Positions 1 to 9,094 of a stretch of DNA of 64,000 bases are shown here, in pieces (position 1 is the first letter of the stretch; each line of letters begins with the position of its first letter). The position numbers and the translations under genes are program-made. The notes beneath the pieces were generated by a model that did not search any database, was not told the origin of the DNA, and was given only the letters and a program-made list of their open reading frames with translations. The stretch covers positions 62,001-126,000 of the forward strand of contig NZ_CP007014.1 of NCBI RefSeq assembly GCF_000452705.1, given 5' to 3'. This DNA comes from Pseudomonas syringae CC1557. Its GTDB lineage: Bacteria > Pseudomonadota > Gammaproteobacteria > Pseudomonadales > Pseudomonadaceae.

Positions 1-1104
1 ATTACGTTCCAGGCGCAGGCTGCTCTCCAGGTAATCCCGCGCCTTGCCCCACAACCGACCTTGAAGACAAATGCGGCCAAGGCTCAGCAAAAGGCTTGGG
101 TCGCTGGGGTGATGCTTGAGCCAGCCTTCCGCAGTCTGTAGCTGCTTCAACGGGTCGCTGCCGCGCACCAGCCCGTATAGGCGTGCCAGGTGGCTGTGGT
201 AGTCGCGCTTGAGTGCTGTGCGAAGCACCTCTTCAGCTTGGGTCTCGGCACCTAGTCGACGCAGCTGATCGGCATAGGCCAGTACCAGTTGCGGTTCCTG
301 ACGCTGCGCGGAGCTCAGGCTCTGCCACGCCTGTTCCAGTGACGGCAGACCGGTCAAGGCCCCTTCGCTATTATCGCGATAACCCGCCAGCGTCAGGTTC
401 TCACCCCAGGCACGGCGTTCCAGTTCGGCAAGCTCCCTGGAGGGCAGAACCTTGTCCTTGCGCAGCTCGGGCAGCAAACGAATCAGCTCGGACCAGTCGC
501 CCCTTTGCTGATACAGACGCTGTAGCTGGCGAAGCACCTGAGGGTTGTGCGGATGACGTTGGTGCATGGCATGCAATGTGGTCAGCGCGCCGTCGGTGTC
601 GCCACGGTCCTGCTGCAACTGAGCGTGGTTCAGGGCAATCGCCAGCTCGGCCTGTGGCTGACGCTCAAGTGCGCGCTCCAGCAGGCTGTCGCAGTCTTCG
701 TAACGCCCTTGCTCATTGGCGGCGCGTGCGGCGCCGATGTAGTAAAGCAGTGGATGCGCATCGGCTTCTGCTGCCCGTTGCAGGTGACGCTGCGCGCTGG
801 TCCAGCGGCCTTCGGCGAGGTCCATCTGGCCCTGTTCGATGGCCATTTGCACGCGACGATGGCGGTTACGGCGCGACCATGGATTGACCACTTTGCCAGA
901 AGTGGTCAGCAAGGTAATCAACAACCTGACGAGGAAGATCACCAGCAGCACCGCGAGCAGCAGTGCGAGGGTGGCCCACAGGCTCGATTCGTAGCGGAAG
1001 TTTTTATAGGCGATCAGCACATAACCGGAGTGATCCGCTATGGCGACGCCGATCAGCGCTGCCGCAACTATAGCGATGAACAACAGCACATAGAAGCGCT
1101 TCAT
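1..1104 (-). CDS. hemY: HemY, TPR-containing protoheme IX biogenesis protein (C-terminus outside window)
   Basis: Reading the minus strand from the ATG at 1104 gives MKRFYVLLFIAIVAAALIG, then a second hydrophobic stretch (about residues 40-65) and a long helical, TPR-like region rich in Ala, Leu and Arg. This is the layout of HemY: an inner-membrane protein with two N-terminal membrane helices and TPR repeats. It is genetically linked to haem synthesis in gammaproteobacteria, but its exact biochemical role is unsettled. About 368 codons are visible and the frame is open to the window edge, so the end of the gene is missing. The start overlaps the hemX stop by the ATGA arrangement (1101-1104), implying translational coupling in the hemC-hemD-hemX-hemY operon. 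Confidence 0.93.
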   Translation of the reverse strand, partial: MKRFYVLLFIAIVAAALIGVAIADHSGYVLIAYKNFRYESSLWATLALLLAVLLVIFLVRLLITLLTTSGKVVNPWSRRNRHRRVQMAIEQGQMDLAEGRWTSAQRHLQRAAEADAHPLLYYIGAARAANEQGRYEDCDSLLERALERQPQAELAIALNHAQLQQDRGDTDGALTTLHAMHQRHPHNPQVLRQLQRLYQQRGDWSELIRLLPELRKDKVLPSRELAELERRAWGENLTLAGYRDNSEGALTGLPSLEQAWQSLSSAQRQEPQLVLAYADQLRRLGAETQAEEVLRTALKRDYHSHLARLYGLVRGSDPLKQLQTAEGWLKHHPSDPSLLLSLGRICLQGRLWGKARDYLESSLRLERN

Positions 1105-2222
1105 CGGCTGGTCCCCTGCTGCGCCTCGGCTGGCTGGCTGACGGCATGGCGGCGCTCAAGGTAGGCCTGCACGGCGCTCAGCGTTGGCGCCAGATCAGGT
1201 GTCTTGACCGACACCGGCTTGTTCGCCACGTCGTCAAGACCAACGCTCAACGCTTTGCTCTGCGGGTCTTCCTGATTGAAATTGGCCTTGAGTACGCTCT
1301 GAGCCTCGGCAACGGCCTTGGCATAAACCTGCGGCTCACCGTTGAGCGCGGCCCACTGCGCCTGTTCCAGCGCAAGGCTCAGGGCCAGACGCACTTGCGA
1401 GAGGGACTGACCTGCCAGCACCGGACGGATGTCCTTGTCGGCATTGAAGTCGATGCGGAAGTAATGGGAGATCTGATCCCACCAGCGTGACCACTGACTG
1501 TCTTCAGTCTTGTCTTCGGTCAGGCCAAGCAGCGACTGACCTTTGTCTTCGTATTCGGGAGCCAGCGTGTTGAGCTGAACGGCCTGCTCGCGAAGTGCAG
1601 CCAGTTGCAGAAACAGGCCGGTACGATCCGGCTGCTCGACGCTGCGCAGCGCGGCCAGGCTCTTGGCCAGTTGCTCGCGTGCGGCGAAAGACCCAGGATC
1701 GTCCTGTTCGCGCAGAATTTCATCGGCACCCTGAACCAGGGCCTGTGCGCTGTTAACGTCCTGTAGTGCTGACAGGCGCAGGCTGGCAAGGCGCAGCAAA
1801 TGTTCGGCCTCGGCCAGACGCCAGTCCTTGCGGCTGGCACCCAGCACGGTTTCAAGGCGCTGGCTAAGGCGTTGCTGGTCGCCCTGCAACTGCGCCACCA
1901 GACGACGACTGTCTTCCAGCTGGTCGGCAGGCGGAATTTGCGCGAGACGTGCGCTCAGTTGCTGGTCGTTTTGAGCCAGCACCAGAGTCTGTTCGGCGAT
2001 GTCCTGAACCTGCCCGCGTTGTTGCTGGTGTCCGGCCTGCAGCATGCGCAGTTGCCAGACTCCCCAGCCCGCCACGGCGACGCCGGCGATGCCGAGCAGC
2101 AATGCGAGGATCACCAAGCTACTGCTGCGGTTGCCGGTACGCTCGACGCGCACGGGGTCGGGCGTGGAATTCGATGTTTTCAAAACCGATTCTTCGTCTT
2201 TAGGCAAGGCTGTTTCGCTCAC
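1101..2222 (-). CDS. hemX: HemX, putative uroporphyrinogen-III C-methyltransferase-like membrane protein
   Basis: A 373-residue protein with a short charged N-terminus, one membrane helix at about residues 35-57, then a long coiled-coil/helical periplasmic region (about 58-130) and a helical C-terminal domain. This is the HemX family (PF04375), which sits between hemD and hemY but lacks the methyltransferase fold its old name suggests. I chose the GTG start at 2222 because an AAGGA ribosome site lies about 8-9 nt upstream. The in-frame ATG at 2231 has its AAGG directly adjacent, which is too close. The open frame continues to 2348 but that extension is unconserved-looking. Stop overlaps hemY start by 4 nt. 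Confidence 0.9.
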   Translation of the reverse strand: MSETALPKDEESVLKTSNSTPDPVRVERTGNRSSSLVILALLLGIAGVAVAGWGVWQLRMLQAGHQQQRGQVQDIAEQTLVLAQNDQQLSARLAQIPPADQLEDSRRLVAQLQGDQQRLSQRLETVLGASRKDWRLAEAEHLLRLASLRLSALQDVNSAQALVQGADEILREQDDPGSFAAREQLAKSLAALRSVEQPDRTGLFLQLAALREQAVQLNTLAPEYEDKGQSLLGLTEDKTEDSQWSRWWDQISHYFRIDFNADKDIRPVLAGQSLSQVRLALSLALEQAQWAALNGEPQVYAKAVAEAQSVLKANFNQEDPQSKALSVGLDDVANKPVSVKTPDLAPTLSAVQAYLERRHAVSQPAEAQQGTSR

Positions 2223-2272
2223 GTATCCCATCCTTTGCATTTTGGCGTAGTAGCGTAAACGACAAGTGTCGA

Positions 2273-3049
2273 TCAATACGCCTTCACGGCAGGCTGAGGC
2301 TGATTCCGCAACGCTGCCAGCAATGCCGTAGCGTTGGCGCCACGGCAATCAATAACGGTTCGGGCACCGGCTGCGCGCGCAATGTCGGCAACCCTGGGGC
2401 TCGGTACAAATAACGGCAAACCGGCCAGATCCGGCCATGAATCACCTGCCATTTGCAGTAAATGTTCAAAACCCTGCCCACTGCTGACCACCAGCCCGTT
2501 CAAGCGTTCCAACCTCACGCGCTGCAACAGGGTGCCAGCAGCGTACTGCGGCAGGTAGCGCCGGTACAACGGCAGGTAGTCGACATCTGCTCCCTGCTCG
2601 CGCAATTGCTCGGCCAACAGTTCGCGTCCCTCGTCACCGCGCATGATCAATACCCGGCTTCCGGGTGTGGCAATCGCCTGCTTCAGGCGCGGCAGTTCAA
2701 GCAAGGCCTCGCTGTCGTCACCCTGTTCCGGCCAGCTTGTATCCAGGCCGTAATCGAGCAGTATCTGCCCGGTAGCTGAACCCACACTGAACCAGGGTTG
2801 CATGGGCGGCTGCGGCCACACTTCATCGATCAGCTCGATGGCCAGACGCGCAGCCGGCTTGCTGACGACGATTACTGCGCAATAATTGAGCAGCTCGAAA
2901 ATGATCGAACGCTGCGCAGGCGTCAAGGGTAAAGGCTCGGTTTCAAGCAAGGGCAGACTGTTGCTGAAGATTCCGGCGTCGGCCAACAGCCTGGCCAGCG
3001 CCGCTGATTCTTCGGCAGGACGAGTCAGCAGCAGACGCCAGCCATTCAT
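2273..3049 (-). CDS. hemD: Uroporphyrinogen-III synthase
   Basis: A 258-residue cytosolic protein with the HemD two-lobe pattern: an N-terminal LLTRPAEES start typical of the family, [10 protein letters not shown] near residue 60, a central [17 protein letters not shown] strand-turn-helix (about 133-150) and [12 protein letters not shown] (about 188-199). It cyclises hydroxymethylbilane with D-ring inversion to uroporphyrinogen III, directly after HemC. Its start overlaps the hemC stop by 4 nt (ATGA at 3046-3049), so the two consecutive pathway enzymes are translationally coupled. Sequence conservation in this family is always low; context makes the call firm. Confidence 0.94.
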   Translation of the reverse strand: MNGWRLLLTRPAEESAALARLLADAGIFSNSLPLLETEPLPLTPAQRSIIFELLNYCAVIVVSKPAARLAIELIDEVWPQPPMQPWFSVGSATGQILLDYGLDTSWPEQGDDSEALLELPRLKQAIATPGSRVLIMRGDEGRELLAEQLREQGADVDYLPLYRRYLPQYAAGTLLQRVRLERLNGLVVSSGQGFEHLLQMAGDSWPDLAGLPLFVPSPRVADIARAAGARTVIDCRGANATALLAALRNQPQPAVKAY

Positions 3050-3987
3050 GGGTTATTGGCCTCGCCGTAAACCGCCTTGAGGATCTCGGCTGCACCCTGC
3101 GCCAACAACGCTTCTGCGACTTCCACGCCCAGTGCCTGGGCCGAAGTTTGCGGTGCGCGGGCTTCTGCACGCAGCAGCAGACTGCCGGACGGATCGCCGA
3201 CCAGGCCCCGCAACCAGACGTTATCGCCCTCCAGCACGGCATAGCAGGCGATGGGAACCTGGCAGCCACCGTTAAGGTGCTTGTTCAGCGAACGCTCGGC
3301 AATCACGCGCACAGCGGTGTCTTCGTGATGCAGGGGCGCAAGCAGCGCGTGAATTTCGGCATCGACACTGCGGCATTCGATACCGACCGCGCCCTGCCCA
3401 CCTGCCGGCAGGCTGTCGTCGACGCTGATCGACGAGGTGAGGCGGTCTTCGAAGCCCAGGCGAATCAGGCCGGCTGCGGCGAGGATGATTGCGTCGTACT
3501 CACCGGCATCCAGCTTGGCAAGCCGGGTATTGACGTTACCGCGCAGGAAGCGGATTTGCAGGTCCGGGCGTCGCGCCAGCAACTGGGCCTGGCGACGCAG
3601 GCTGGAGGTGCCGACCACGCTGCCGGCCGGCAGCGCTTCGAGGCTATCGAAGGTATTGGATACAAATGCATCGCGTGGGTCTTCACGTTCGCAGATACAA
3701 AACAGGCCCAGCCCCTGAGGGAAGTCCATCGGCACATCTTTCATCGAATGCACGGCGATGTCGGCGGTGTCTTCCAGAAGCGCTGTTTCCAGCTCTTTGA
3801 CGAACAGGCCCTTGCCACCAATTTTCGACAGGGGCGAGTCCAACAGCTTGTCGCCACGGCTGATCATGGGCACCAGCGTGACGATAAGGCCCGGATGAGC
3901 GTGTTCCAGGCGCGCTTTTACGTATTCGGCCTGCCATAGGGCCAGCGCGCTTCTGCGGGTGGCAATGCGGATTTCGCGAGAGGACAT
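3046..3987 (-). CDS. hemC: Porphobilinogen deaminase (hydroxymethylbilane synthase)
   Basis: A 313-residue enzyme that polymerises four porphobilinogens. The start at 3987 gives [19 protein letters not shown], the usual N-terminus; an upstream in-frame extension to 4119 is not family-like. Visible hallmarks are the SALALWQ substrate-binding helix, HSMKDVP (residues 80-86), the [11 protein letters not shown] arginine cluster (127-137) and the NGGCQVPI loop, where Cys242 carries the dipyrromethane cofactor. The gene follows algR in the same direction after a 234-nt gap, as in other pseudomonads, where hemC expression is reported to be linked to the algR region. It leads the tightly overlapping hemC-hemD-hemX-hemY set. 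Confidence 0.97.
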   Translation of the reverse strand: MSSREIRIATRRSALALWQAEYVKARLEHAHPGLIVTLVPMISRGDKLLDSPLSKIGGKGLFVKELETALLEDTADIAVHSMKDVPMDFPQGLGLFCICEREDPRDAFVSNTFDSLEALPAGSVVGTSSLRRQAQLLARRPDLQIRFLRGNVNTRLAKLDAGEYDAIILAAAGLIRLGFEDRLTSSISVDDSLPAGGQGAVGIECRSVDAEIHALLAPLHHEDTAVRVIAERSLNKHLNGGCQVPIACYAVLEGDNVWLRGLVGDPSGSLLLRAEARAPQTSAQALGVEVAEALLAQGAAEILKAVYGEANNP

Positions 3988-4221
3988 TGAACAATCCGTA
4001 CTGAATAGATGCGACGGATAATAACAGCTCAGCCGGAACGACTTCAGTGCTGCCTGAAAACTTGCGTCAGTCCACCGTTCCCGGGCAGCGAATCGGCCAG
4101 CGGTTGAGGGATCTGACAAGAAGGTTTGGCGATGCAGAAGCCGGAAAACGCACAGCCCTGAGATTTCGATCAGTTCCGTGACTCGGCCTTGGCATTCGGG
4201 GTCCCGGAGTGGATGGAAACC

Positions 4222-4971
4222 CTAGAGCTGCTGCATCATTTTGCGAACGCCCGCCACATGACGGCGGCTGACAGTCAGAGCATCGCTGGCCTGAAGACCT
4301 CTCACGAACAACTGAAAGTGCCCAAGCGGCGTGCGTTGCATGCGCTCGATTCGGTCGCGCGCCACCAGTGCGTTGCGGTGAATACGCACGAACCGATCAC
4401 CGAACTCGTCCTCCAGTGCCTTCAATGGCTCGTCCAGCAGGACCTCTCCACCTTCATGTCGCAGGGTGACGTACTTGTGATCAGCAATGAAATAGATCAC
4501 ATGGTCCAGCGGAATCAGCTCGATGCCCTTACGGGTGCGGGCGCTGATATGACTGCGCGGACCTGAGCCGCTTTCGGCAGCAGGGCGAGTCATCGCTGCC
4601 AACTGAACGCGATTCGGGCGCTCGGCCTTGCGCAAGGCTTCGATCAGATGCTCGGAGCGTACGGGTTTGACCAGGTAGCCGACCGCGCTGACCTGAAAAG
4701 CTTCCAGGGCAAACTCGTCGTGTGCGGTGCAGAACACGACGGCTGGCGGCGCTTCACGCTCGCACAGCCTCGCCGCGACTTGCAGGCCATCAAGGCCCGG
4801 CATTCGGATATCGAGCAATACGATATCCGGTTTGTGGGTTTCGATCAGCGCCAAGGCTTCTTCGCCATTGGAGGCGCTGGATTCCAGTACTCGGTAACCC
4901 TCGATTTCGTTGACCATGCGGCTGAGTCGCTCGCGGGCCAAGGGTTCGTCATCAACGATCAGGACATTCAT
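4222..4971 (-). CDS. algR: Alginate/virulence LytTR response regulator AlgR
   Basis: A 249-residue regulator: receiver domain (1-115) with acidic pair D7-D8, phospho-acceptor Asp54 in LLDIRMPG and conserved Lys in VKPVRSEHL, followed by a LytTR DNA-binding domain (about 145-245) containing ADHKYVTLRHEGGEVLLDE and FVRIHRNALV. In P. aeruginosa AlgR activates alginate genes and type IV pilus fimU-pilVWXY1Y2E. The start at 4971 (MNVLIVDDEP) overlaps the algZ stop by 4 nt, so sensor and regulator are co-translated. The open frame extends to 5004, but that puts 11 unrelated residues ahead of the receiver fold. Confidence 0.97.
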   Translation of the reverse strand: MNVLIVDDEPLARERLSRMVNEIEGYRVLESSASNGEEALALIETHKPDIVLLDIRMPGLDGLQVAARLCEREAPPAVVFCTAHDEFALEAFQVSAVGYLVKPVRSEHLIEALRKAERPNRVQLAAMTRPAAESGSGPRSHISARTRKGIELIPLDHVIYFIADHKYVTLRHEGGEVLLDEPLKALEDEFGDRFVRIHRNALVARDRIERMQRTPLGHFQLFVRGLQASDALTVSRRHVAGVRKMMQQL

Positions 4972-6050
4972 ATAGCTCTGGCTTCCTGCGTGAGTCTCGC
5001 ACAAGGATAGCGTAGACAGGTGTAGTGACGACCGTCACGGCGCTCCACGCTCAGACTGGCGTGCGGACCAAAAAGTGCCGCGATACGTGCACCGATATTT
5101 GTCAGGGCTTGCTGAGTACCATTGGAAGTCTGCCGAGTGGCAGCTTCTTCATAGGGATTGCTGACGCTCAATATGAACTCTCCCTCTTCATAGTCTGCTT
5201 CGACTGTCACTACGCCCCCTTCGATTCGCGGAGCAATGCCATAGATCAAAGCGTTTTCAAGTAATGGCTGCAAGGTTAGCTGGGGAATCGGCAAATCATC
5301 GGGAATTGTGCTTACCCTCCAGTCCAACTGTAGACGCTCGCCGAGGCGATATTGCTCAATCGATAAATATCGTTTTGCCAACGCCAGCTCTTCGGCCCAT
5401 GTCACCAGGCTCCCGGGCTTGGCCAGGCTGGCACGAAACAGGTCAGACAAATCCAGTACCGCCTGCTCCGCCTTGACCGGGTCGCTGGCGACCAGGCTCG
5501 CAATACTGTTGAGGGTGTTGAACAGAAAATGCGGGCGGATACGTGCCTGCAATGATTCGATTCTTGCTCGCAGTTCGCCCTGTTGCTGCTTGCGCCATTG
5601 GCTCTGGAGATAGAAGTAACGCAGCATCAGGGCTGACATGATCAAGGCGATAGTCGAGTAACGCAGGTAACGCTCGACCATCCCGCTGATCGAGATTCTC
5701 CCGGTAAGCTGACACACATCGGTGACGGCCGTGCACAATAACGTCAAACCGACCACCAGCAGGCAGCTGAGCATGCCGGCCAGCCCTGGCGTCAGGCGCG
5801 CCAGCCAAGGCCGCAGCCCGCAGAGCAGCGCCGCCGAGAGCAGTACGATCCACTGCACGAACAGTGACATCAGCGCCAGGCGCACCCAGTCGAACCCGCT
5901 GCGCATCGGTTCTACCAGCACCAGAATCAACACCAGCAGCTCGGCCAGCACCACGAGCACCAGCAATGCCTGCGGCAGGCACAGTTCGGGGAGGAAAAAG
6001 TCTTTGCCGGGAACGGGCCTGGCGGGGTGTTTCAACGGTTTGGTCTGCAT
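4968..6050 (-). CDS. algZ: AlgZ (FimS) sensor histidine kinase, LytS family
   Basis: A 360-residue inner-membrane kinase with four to five N-terminal hydrophobic helices (about 27-47, 56-78, 88-112, 132-148) and a His_kinase domain of the LytS/YehU class. The probable phosphorylated His174 lies in IRPHFLFNTLNSIASL and the ATP-binding N-box-like LLENALIYG comes later; classical G-boxes are weak, as is usual for this protein. It is the cognate partner of AlgR downstream (4-nt overlap). AlgZ acts mainly as a phosphatase/kinase controlling AlgR phosphorylation at Asp54. It is divergent from argH across 134 nt, which must contain both promoters. Confidence 0.95.
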   Translation of the reverse strand: MQTKPLKHPARPVPGKDFFLPELCLPQALLVLVVLAELLVLILVLVEPMRSGFDWVRLALMSLFVQWIVLLSAALLCGLRPWLARLTPGLAGMLSCLLVVGLTLLCTAVTDVCQLTGRISISGMVERYLRYSTIALIMSALMLRYFYLQSQWRKQQQGELRARIESLQARIRPHFLFNTLNSIASLVASDPVKAEQAVLDLSDLFRASLAKPGSLVTWAEELALAKRYLSIEQYRLGERLQLDWRVSTIPDDLPIPQLTLQPLLENALIYGIAPRIEGGVVTVEADYEEGEFILSVSNPYEEAATRQTSNGTQQALTNIGARIAALFGPHASLSVERRDGRHYTCLRYPCARLTQEARAI

Positions 6051-6184
6051 GGCTTCAGTCTCTGCCCTGGCCTCGTCGGCAGCAAGCCATCCGGGAATAA
6101 AAAAGCATCAACCCTGTTATCATCGCTACCGCCCTTGTGCCAGGTATCGGGCACGCCACTTACTGTTGAGCAACGAGCGAATCC

Positions 6185-7579
6185 ATGAGCACCGACAAGA
6201 CCAACCAGTCCTGGGGCGGCCGCTTCAGTGAACCCGTCGACGCATTCGTCGCACGTTTCACTGCCTCCGTCACCTTCGATCAACGCCTGTATCGCCACGA
6301 CATCATGGGCTCCATCGCCCACGCCACGATGCTGGCCAAGGTGGGCGTTCTGACCGACGCCGAGCGCGATACCATCGTTGAAGGCCTGCACACCATCCAG
6401 GCGGAAATCGAGGCCGGCAGCTTCGAGTGGCGCGTCGATCTGGAAGACGTGCACATGAACATTGAAGCACGCCTGACCGACCGCATCGGCATCACCGGCA
6501 AGAAGCTGCACACCGGTCGCAGCCGCAACGATCAGGTGGCCACTGATATTCGCCTGTGGTTGCGTGACGAAATCGACCTGATCCTGAGTGAGATCACGCG
6601 TCTGCAGCAAGGTTTGCTGGGGCAGGCCGAGCGCGAAGCTGAAACCATCATGCCCGGCTTCACGCATTTGCAGACGGCCCAGCCAGTAACATTTGGTCAC
6701 CATATGCTGGCCTGGTTTGAAATGCTCAGCCGCGACTACGAGCGTCTGGTGGACTGTCGCAAGCGTCTGAACCGCATGCCGCTGGGCAGCGCTGCGCTGG
6801 CGGGCACCACTTACCCGATCGACCGCGAACTGACCTGCAAACTGCTCGGCTTCGACGTGGTGGGTGGCAACTCGCTGGACGGCGTGTCGGATCGCGATTT
6901 CGCCATCGAATTCTGCTCGGCCGCTTCCATTGCCATGATGCACCTGTCGCGCTTCTCGGAAGAGCTGGTGCTCTGGACCAGTGCGCAATTTCAGTTCATC
7001 GACTTGCCGGATCGCTTCTGCACGGGCAGCTCGATCATGCCGCAGAAGAAAAACCCTGACGTCCCTGAACTGGTACGCGGCAAGAGCGGCCGTGTATTCG
7101 GCGCATTGATGGGCCTGCTGACCTTGATGAAAGGCCAGCCGCTGGCCTACAACAAGGACAACCAGGAAGACAAGGAACCTTTGTTCGACGCTGCCGACAC
7201 CCTGCGTGATTCGCTGCGTGCTTTCGCCGACATGATCCCGGCGATCAAACCGAAGCACGCGATCATGCGCGAAGCGGCGCTGCGCGGGTTCTCCACGGCG
7301 ACCGATCTGGCTGACTACCTCGTGCGCCGTGGCCTGCCGTTCCGTGACTGCCATGAAATTGTGGGTCATGCCGTGAAATACGGCGTGGAAACCGGCAAGG
7401 ACCTGGCGGAAATGAGCCTGGAAGAGCTGCGTCAGTTCAGCAACCAGATCGAGCAGGATGTGTTCGCGGTGCTGACCCTGGAAGGCTCTGTGAATGCCCG
7501 TAACCACATCGGTGGCACCGCTCCCGAGCAAGTCCGCGCCGCCGTGGTTCGCGGCCAGGAGCTGCTGGCCGGGCGCTGA
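6185..7579 (+). CDS. argH: Argininosuccinate lyase
   Basis: A 464-residue member of the fumarase/aspartase superfamily that cleaves argininosuccinate to arginine and fumarate, the last step of arginine synthesis. Signatures visible are SWGGRFSEP at the N-terminus, [12 protein letters not shown] (110-121), the [10 protein letters not shown] segment (164-173) containing a catalytic-site His region, and the superfamily signature [12 protein letters not shown] (281-292) carrying the catalytic serine. Length matches the family. It is monocistronic here, transcribed away from algZ and followed by a repeat element, with argB located 44 kb away in this window. Confidence 0.98.
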   Translation: MSTDKTNQSWGGRFSEPVDAFVARFTASVTFDQRLYRHDIMGSIAHATMLAKVGVLTDAERDTIVEGLHTIQAEIEAGSFEWRVDLEDVHMNIEARLTDRIGITGKKLHTGRSRNDQVATDIRLWLRDEIDLILSEITRLQQGLLGQAEREAETIMPGFTHLQTAQPVTFGHHMLAWFEMLSRDYERLVDCRKRLNRMPLGSAALAGTTYPIDRELTCKLLGFDVVGGNSLDGVSDRDFAIEFCSAASIAMMHLSRFSEELVLWTSAQFQFIDLPDRFCTGSSIMPQKKNPDVPELVRGKSGRVFGALMGLLTLMKGQPLAYNKDNQEDKEPLFDAADTLRDSLRAFADMIPAIKPKHAIMREAALRGFSTATDLADYLVRRGLPFRDCHEIVGHAVKYGVETGKDLAEMSLEELRQFSNQIEQDVFAVLTLEGSVNARNHIGGTAPEQVRAAVVRGQELLAGR

Positions 7580-7610
7580 ACATACCCCGCACCCACGCCG
7601 GAGCCTCTGA

Positions 7611-7775
7611 TCATCGTTCCCACTCCGCGTGGGAACGCCCTCCTGGAGGCTCTGCGTCCGATCCTGAAGGCGCACCGCGGCACAGATGTGTGACTCAGAG
7701 CGTCACGAATTGCATGCCGACGCGGAGCATTGGCACGACAGTGCTCTCCCGGGCACTTATCGTTCCTACGAGTCT
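7611..7775. repeat. Intergenic palindromic repeat element (copy A of the window's GCATGCCxACGCGGAGCAT family)
   Basis: The argH-to-Gate-protein gap holds a hairpin CGTTCCCAC-tccgc-GTGGGAACG (about 7615-7637), a GGCTCTGCGTCCG segment, an inverted CAGAGCGTCACG segment and a second hairpin around GCATGCCGACGCGGAGC. The same building blocks recur at 14.69, 23.92, 30.88, 41.83 and 52.91 kb. They have no reading frame and look like non-autonomous interspersed repeats of Pseudomonas chromosomes. Boundaries are approximate. Confidence 0.75.
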
Positions 7776-7848
7776 TTCAACACCTGCCGATTTCCCTCCA
7801 GCGCACCCCGCCGTTATCATCCCCCGCATCTTGTGAAGGACTTATCCG

Positions 7849-9090
7849 ATGCTTAATGGCCTGTGGCTTGGTTTTTTTGTCGTGGCGACGATTTCAGCGC
7901 TGGTGCAGTGGCTGGTGGGCGGCAATGCGGGCATTTTTGCGGCGATGGTCGAAAGCATCTTTGCCATGGCCAAGCTGTCGGTCGAGGTGATGGTGCTGTT
8001 GTTCGGCACGCTGACCCTGTGGCTGGGTTTTCTGCGTATCGCGGAAAAGGCCGGGATTGTCGACTGGCTGGCCAAAGTCCTCGGGCCACTGTTCCTGCGC
8101 CTGATGCCGGAAGTCCCGCCAGGCCATCCGGCGCTGGGTCTTATTACCCTCAACTTTGCCGCCAACGCCCTGGGTCTCGACAACGCGGCGACGCCTATCG
8201 GCCTGAAAGCCATGCGTTCGTTGCAGGAGCTCAATCCCAGCAAGACCGCTGCCAGTAACGCGCAGATCCTGTTTCTAGTACTTAATGCCTCGTCTCTGAC
8301 CCTGCTGCCGGTGACGATCTTCATGTACCGCGCTCAGCAAGGTGCGCCCGATCCGACGCTGGTGTTCCTGCCGATCCTGCTGGCGACCAGCGTTTCGACT
8401 ATCGTCGGCCTGCTGTCGGTAGCCTTCATGCAGCGGCTGCGCTTGTGGGACCCGGTGGTGCTCGCCTATCTGATCCCCGGCGCTTTGCTGCTGGGGGCGT
8501 TCATGGCCTTTCTCGGCACCCTTTCGGCGGCTGCGCTGGCGGGCCTGTCGTCGATTCTGGGCAACCTCACGCTGTTCGGCCTGATCATGATGTTCCTGAT
8601 CATCGGCACGCTGCGCAAAGTGCTGGTTTACGAGGCCTTCGTCGAAGGCGCGAAAGAAGGCTTCGACGTCGCCAAGAGTCTGCTGCCTTATCTGGTCGCG
8701 ATGCTCTGCGCGGTGGGCGTGCTGCGTGCCTCAGGAGCGCTGGACTTCGGCCTCGAAGGCATTCGGCATGTGGTGCAGTGGCTGGGGTTGGATACCCGCT
8801 TTGTCGATGCGCTGCCGACGGCGATGGTCAAACCCTTTTCCGGCAGCGCTGCCCGTGCCTTGCTGATAGAAACCATGCAGACCCAGGGCGTGGACAGCTT
8901 CGCCGCACTGGCGGCTGCGACGATTCAGGGTAGCACCGAAACCACTTTCTATGTACTGGCGGTGTACTTCGGTGCGGTAGGCATTCAGCGCGCCCGTCAT
9001 GCAGTGGGTTGCGCGCTGCTGGCTGAATTTTCCGGCGTTGTGGCAGCAATCTTCGTCTGCTATTGGTTTTTCGGCGCGACTGCCAGCTAG
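7849..9090 (+). CDS. Nucleoside-recognition (Gate) domain membrane protein, fused SpmA/SpmB-like
   Basis: A 413-residue polytopic inner-membrane protein with about ten hydrophobic helices. Two Gate/nucleoside-recognition units are visible: one near residues 45-150 containing PPGHPALGLITLNFAANALGLDNAATP, the other near 275-400 containing GSAARALLIETM and IQGSTETTFYVLAVYFG. The first half resembles SpmA and the second SpmB of Bacillus spore maturation, here as a single chain in a non-sporulating organism. The substrate is unknown; nucleoside transport should not be assumed. An AAGGA ribosome site precedes the ATG by about 9 nt. It converges on the DUF5924-type gene with only 4 nt between stops. 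Confidence 0.85.
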   Translation: MLNGLWLGFFVVATISALVQWLVGGNAGIFAAMVESIFAMAKLSVEVMVLLFGTLTLWLGFLRIAEKAGIVDWLAKVLGPLFLRLMPEVPPGHPALGLITLNFAANALGLDNAATPIGLKAMRSLQELNPSKTAASNAQILFLVLNASSLTLLPVTIFMYRAQQGAPDPTLVFLPILLATSVSTIVGLLSVAFMQRLRLWDPVVLAYLIPGALLLGAFMAFLGTLSAAALAGLSSILGNLTLFGLIMMFLIIGTLRKVLVYEAFVEGAKEGFDVAKSLLPYLVAMLCAVGVLRASGALDFGLEGIRHVVQWLGLDTRFVDALPTAMVKPFSGSAARALLIETMQTQGVDSFAALAAATIQGSTETTFYVLAVYFGAVGIQRARHAVGCALLAEFSGVVAAIFVCYWFFGATAS

Positions 9091-9094
9091 GACG

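Noticed and set aside
6032..7675. A 547-residue open frame on the minus strand across argH
   Set aside because: It is antisense to a complete, motif-verified argininosuccinate lyase; high GC in codon position three produces long spurious antisense frames throughout the window. No protein family features are visible.
7611..7775. Regular palindromic repeats considered as a CRISPR array
   Set aside because: Copies are interspersed through 64 kb at irregular distances rather than in tandem with constant spacers, and no cas gene is present.
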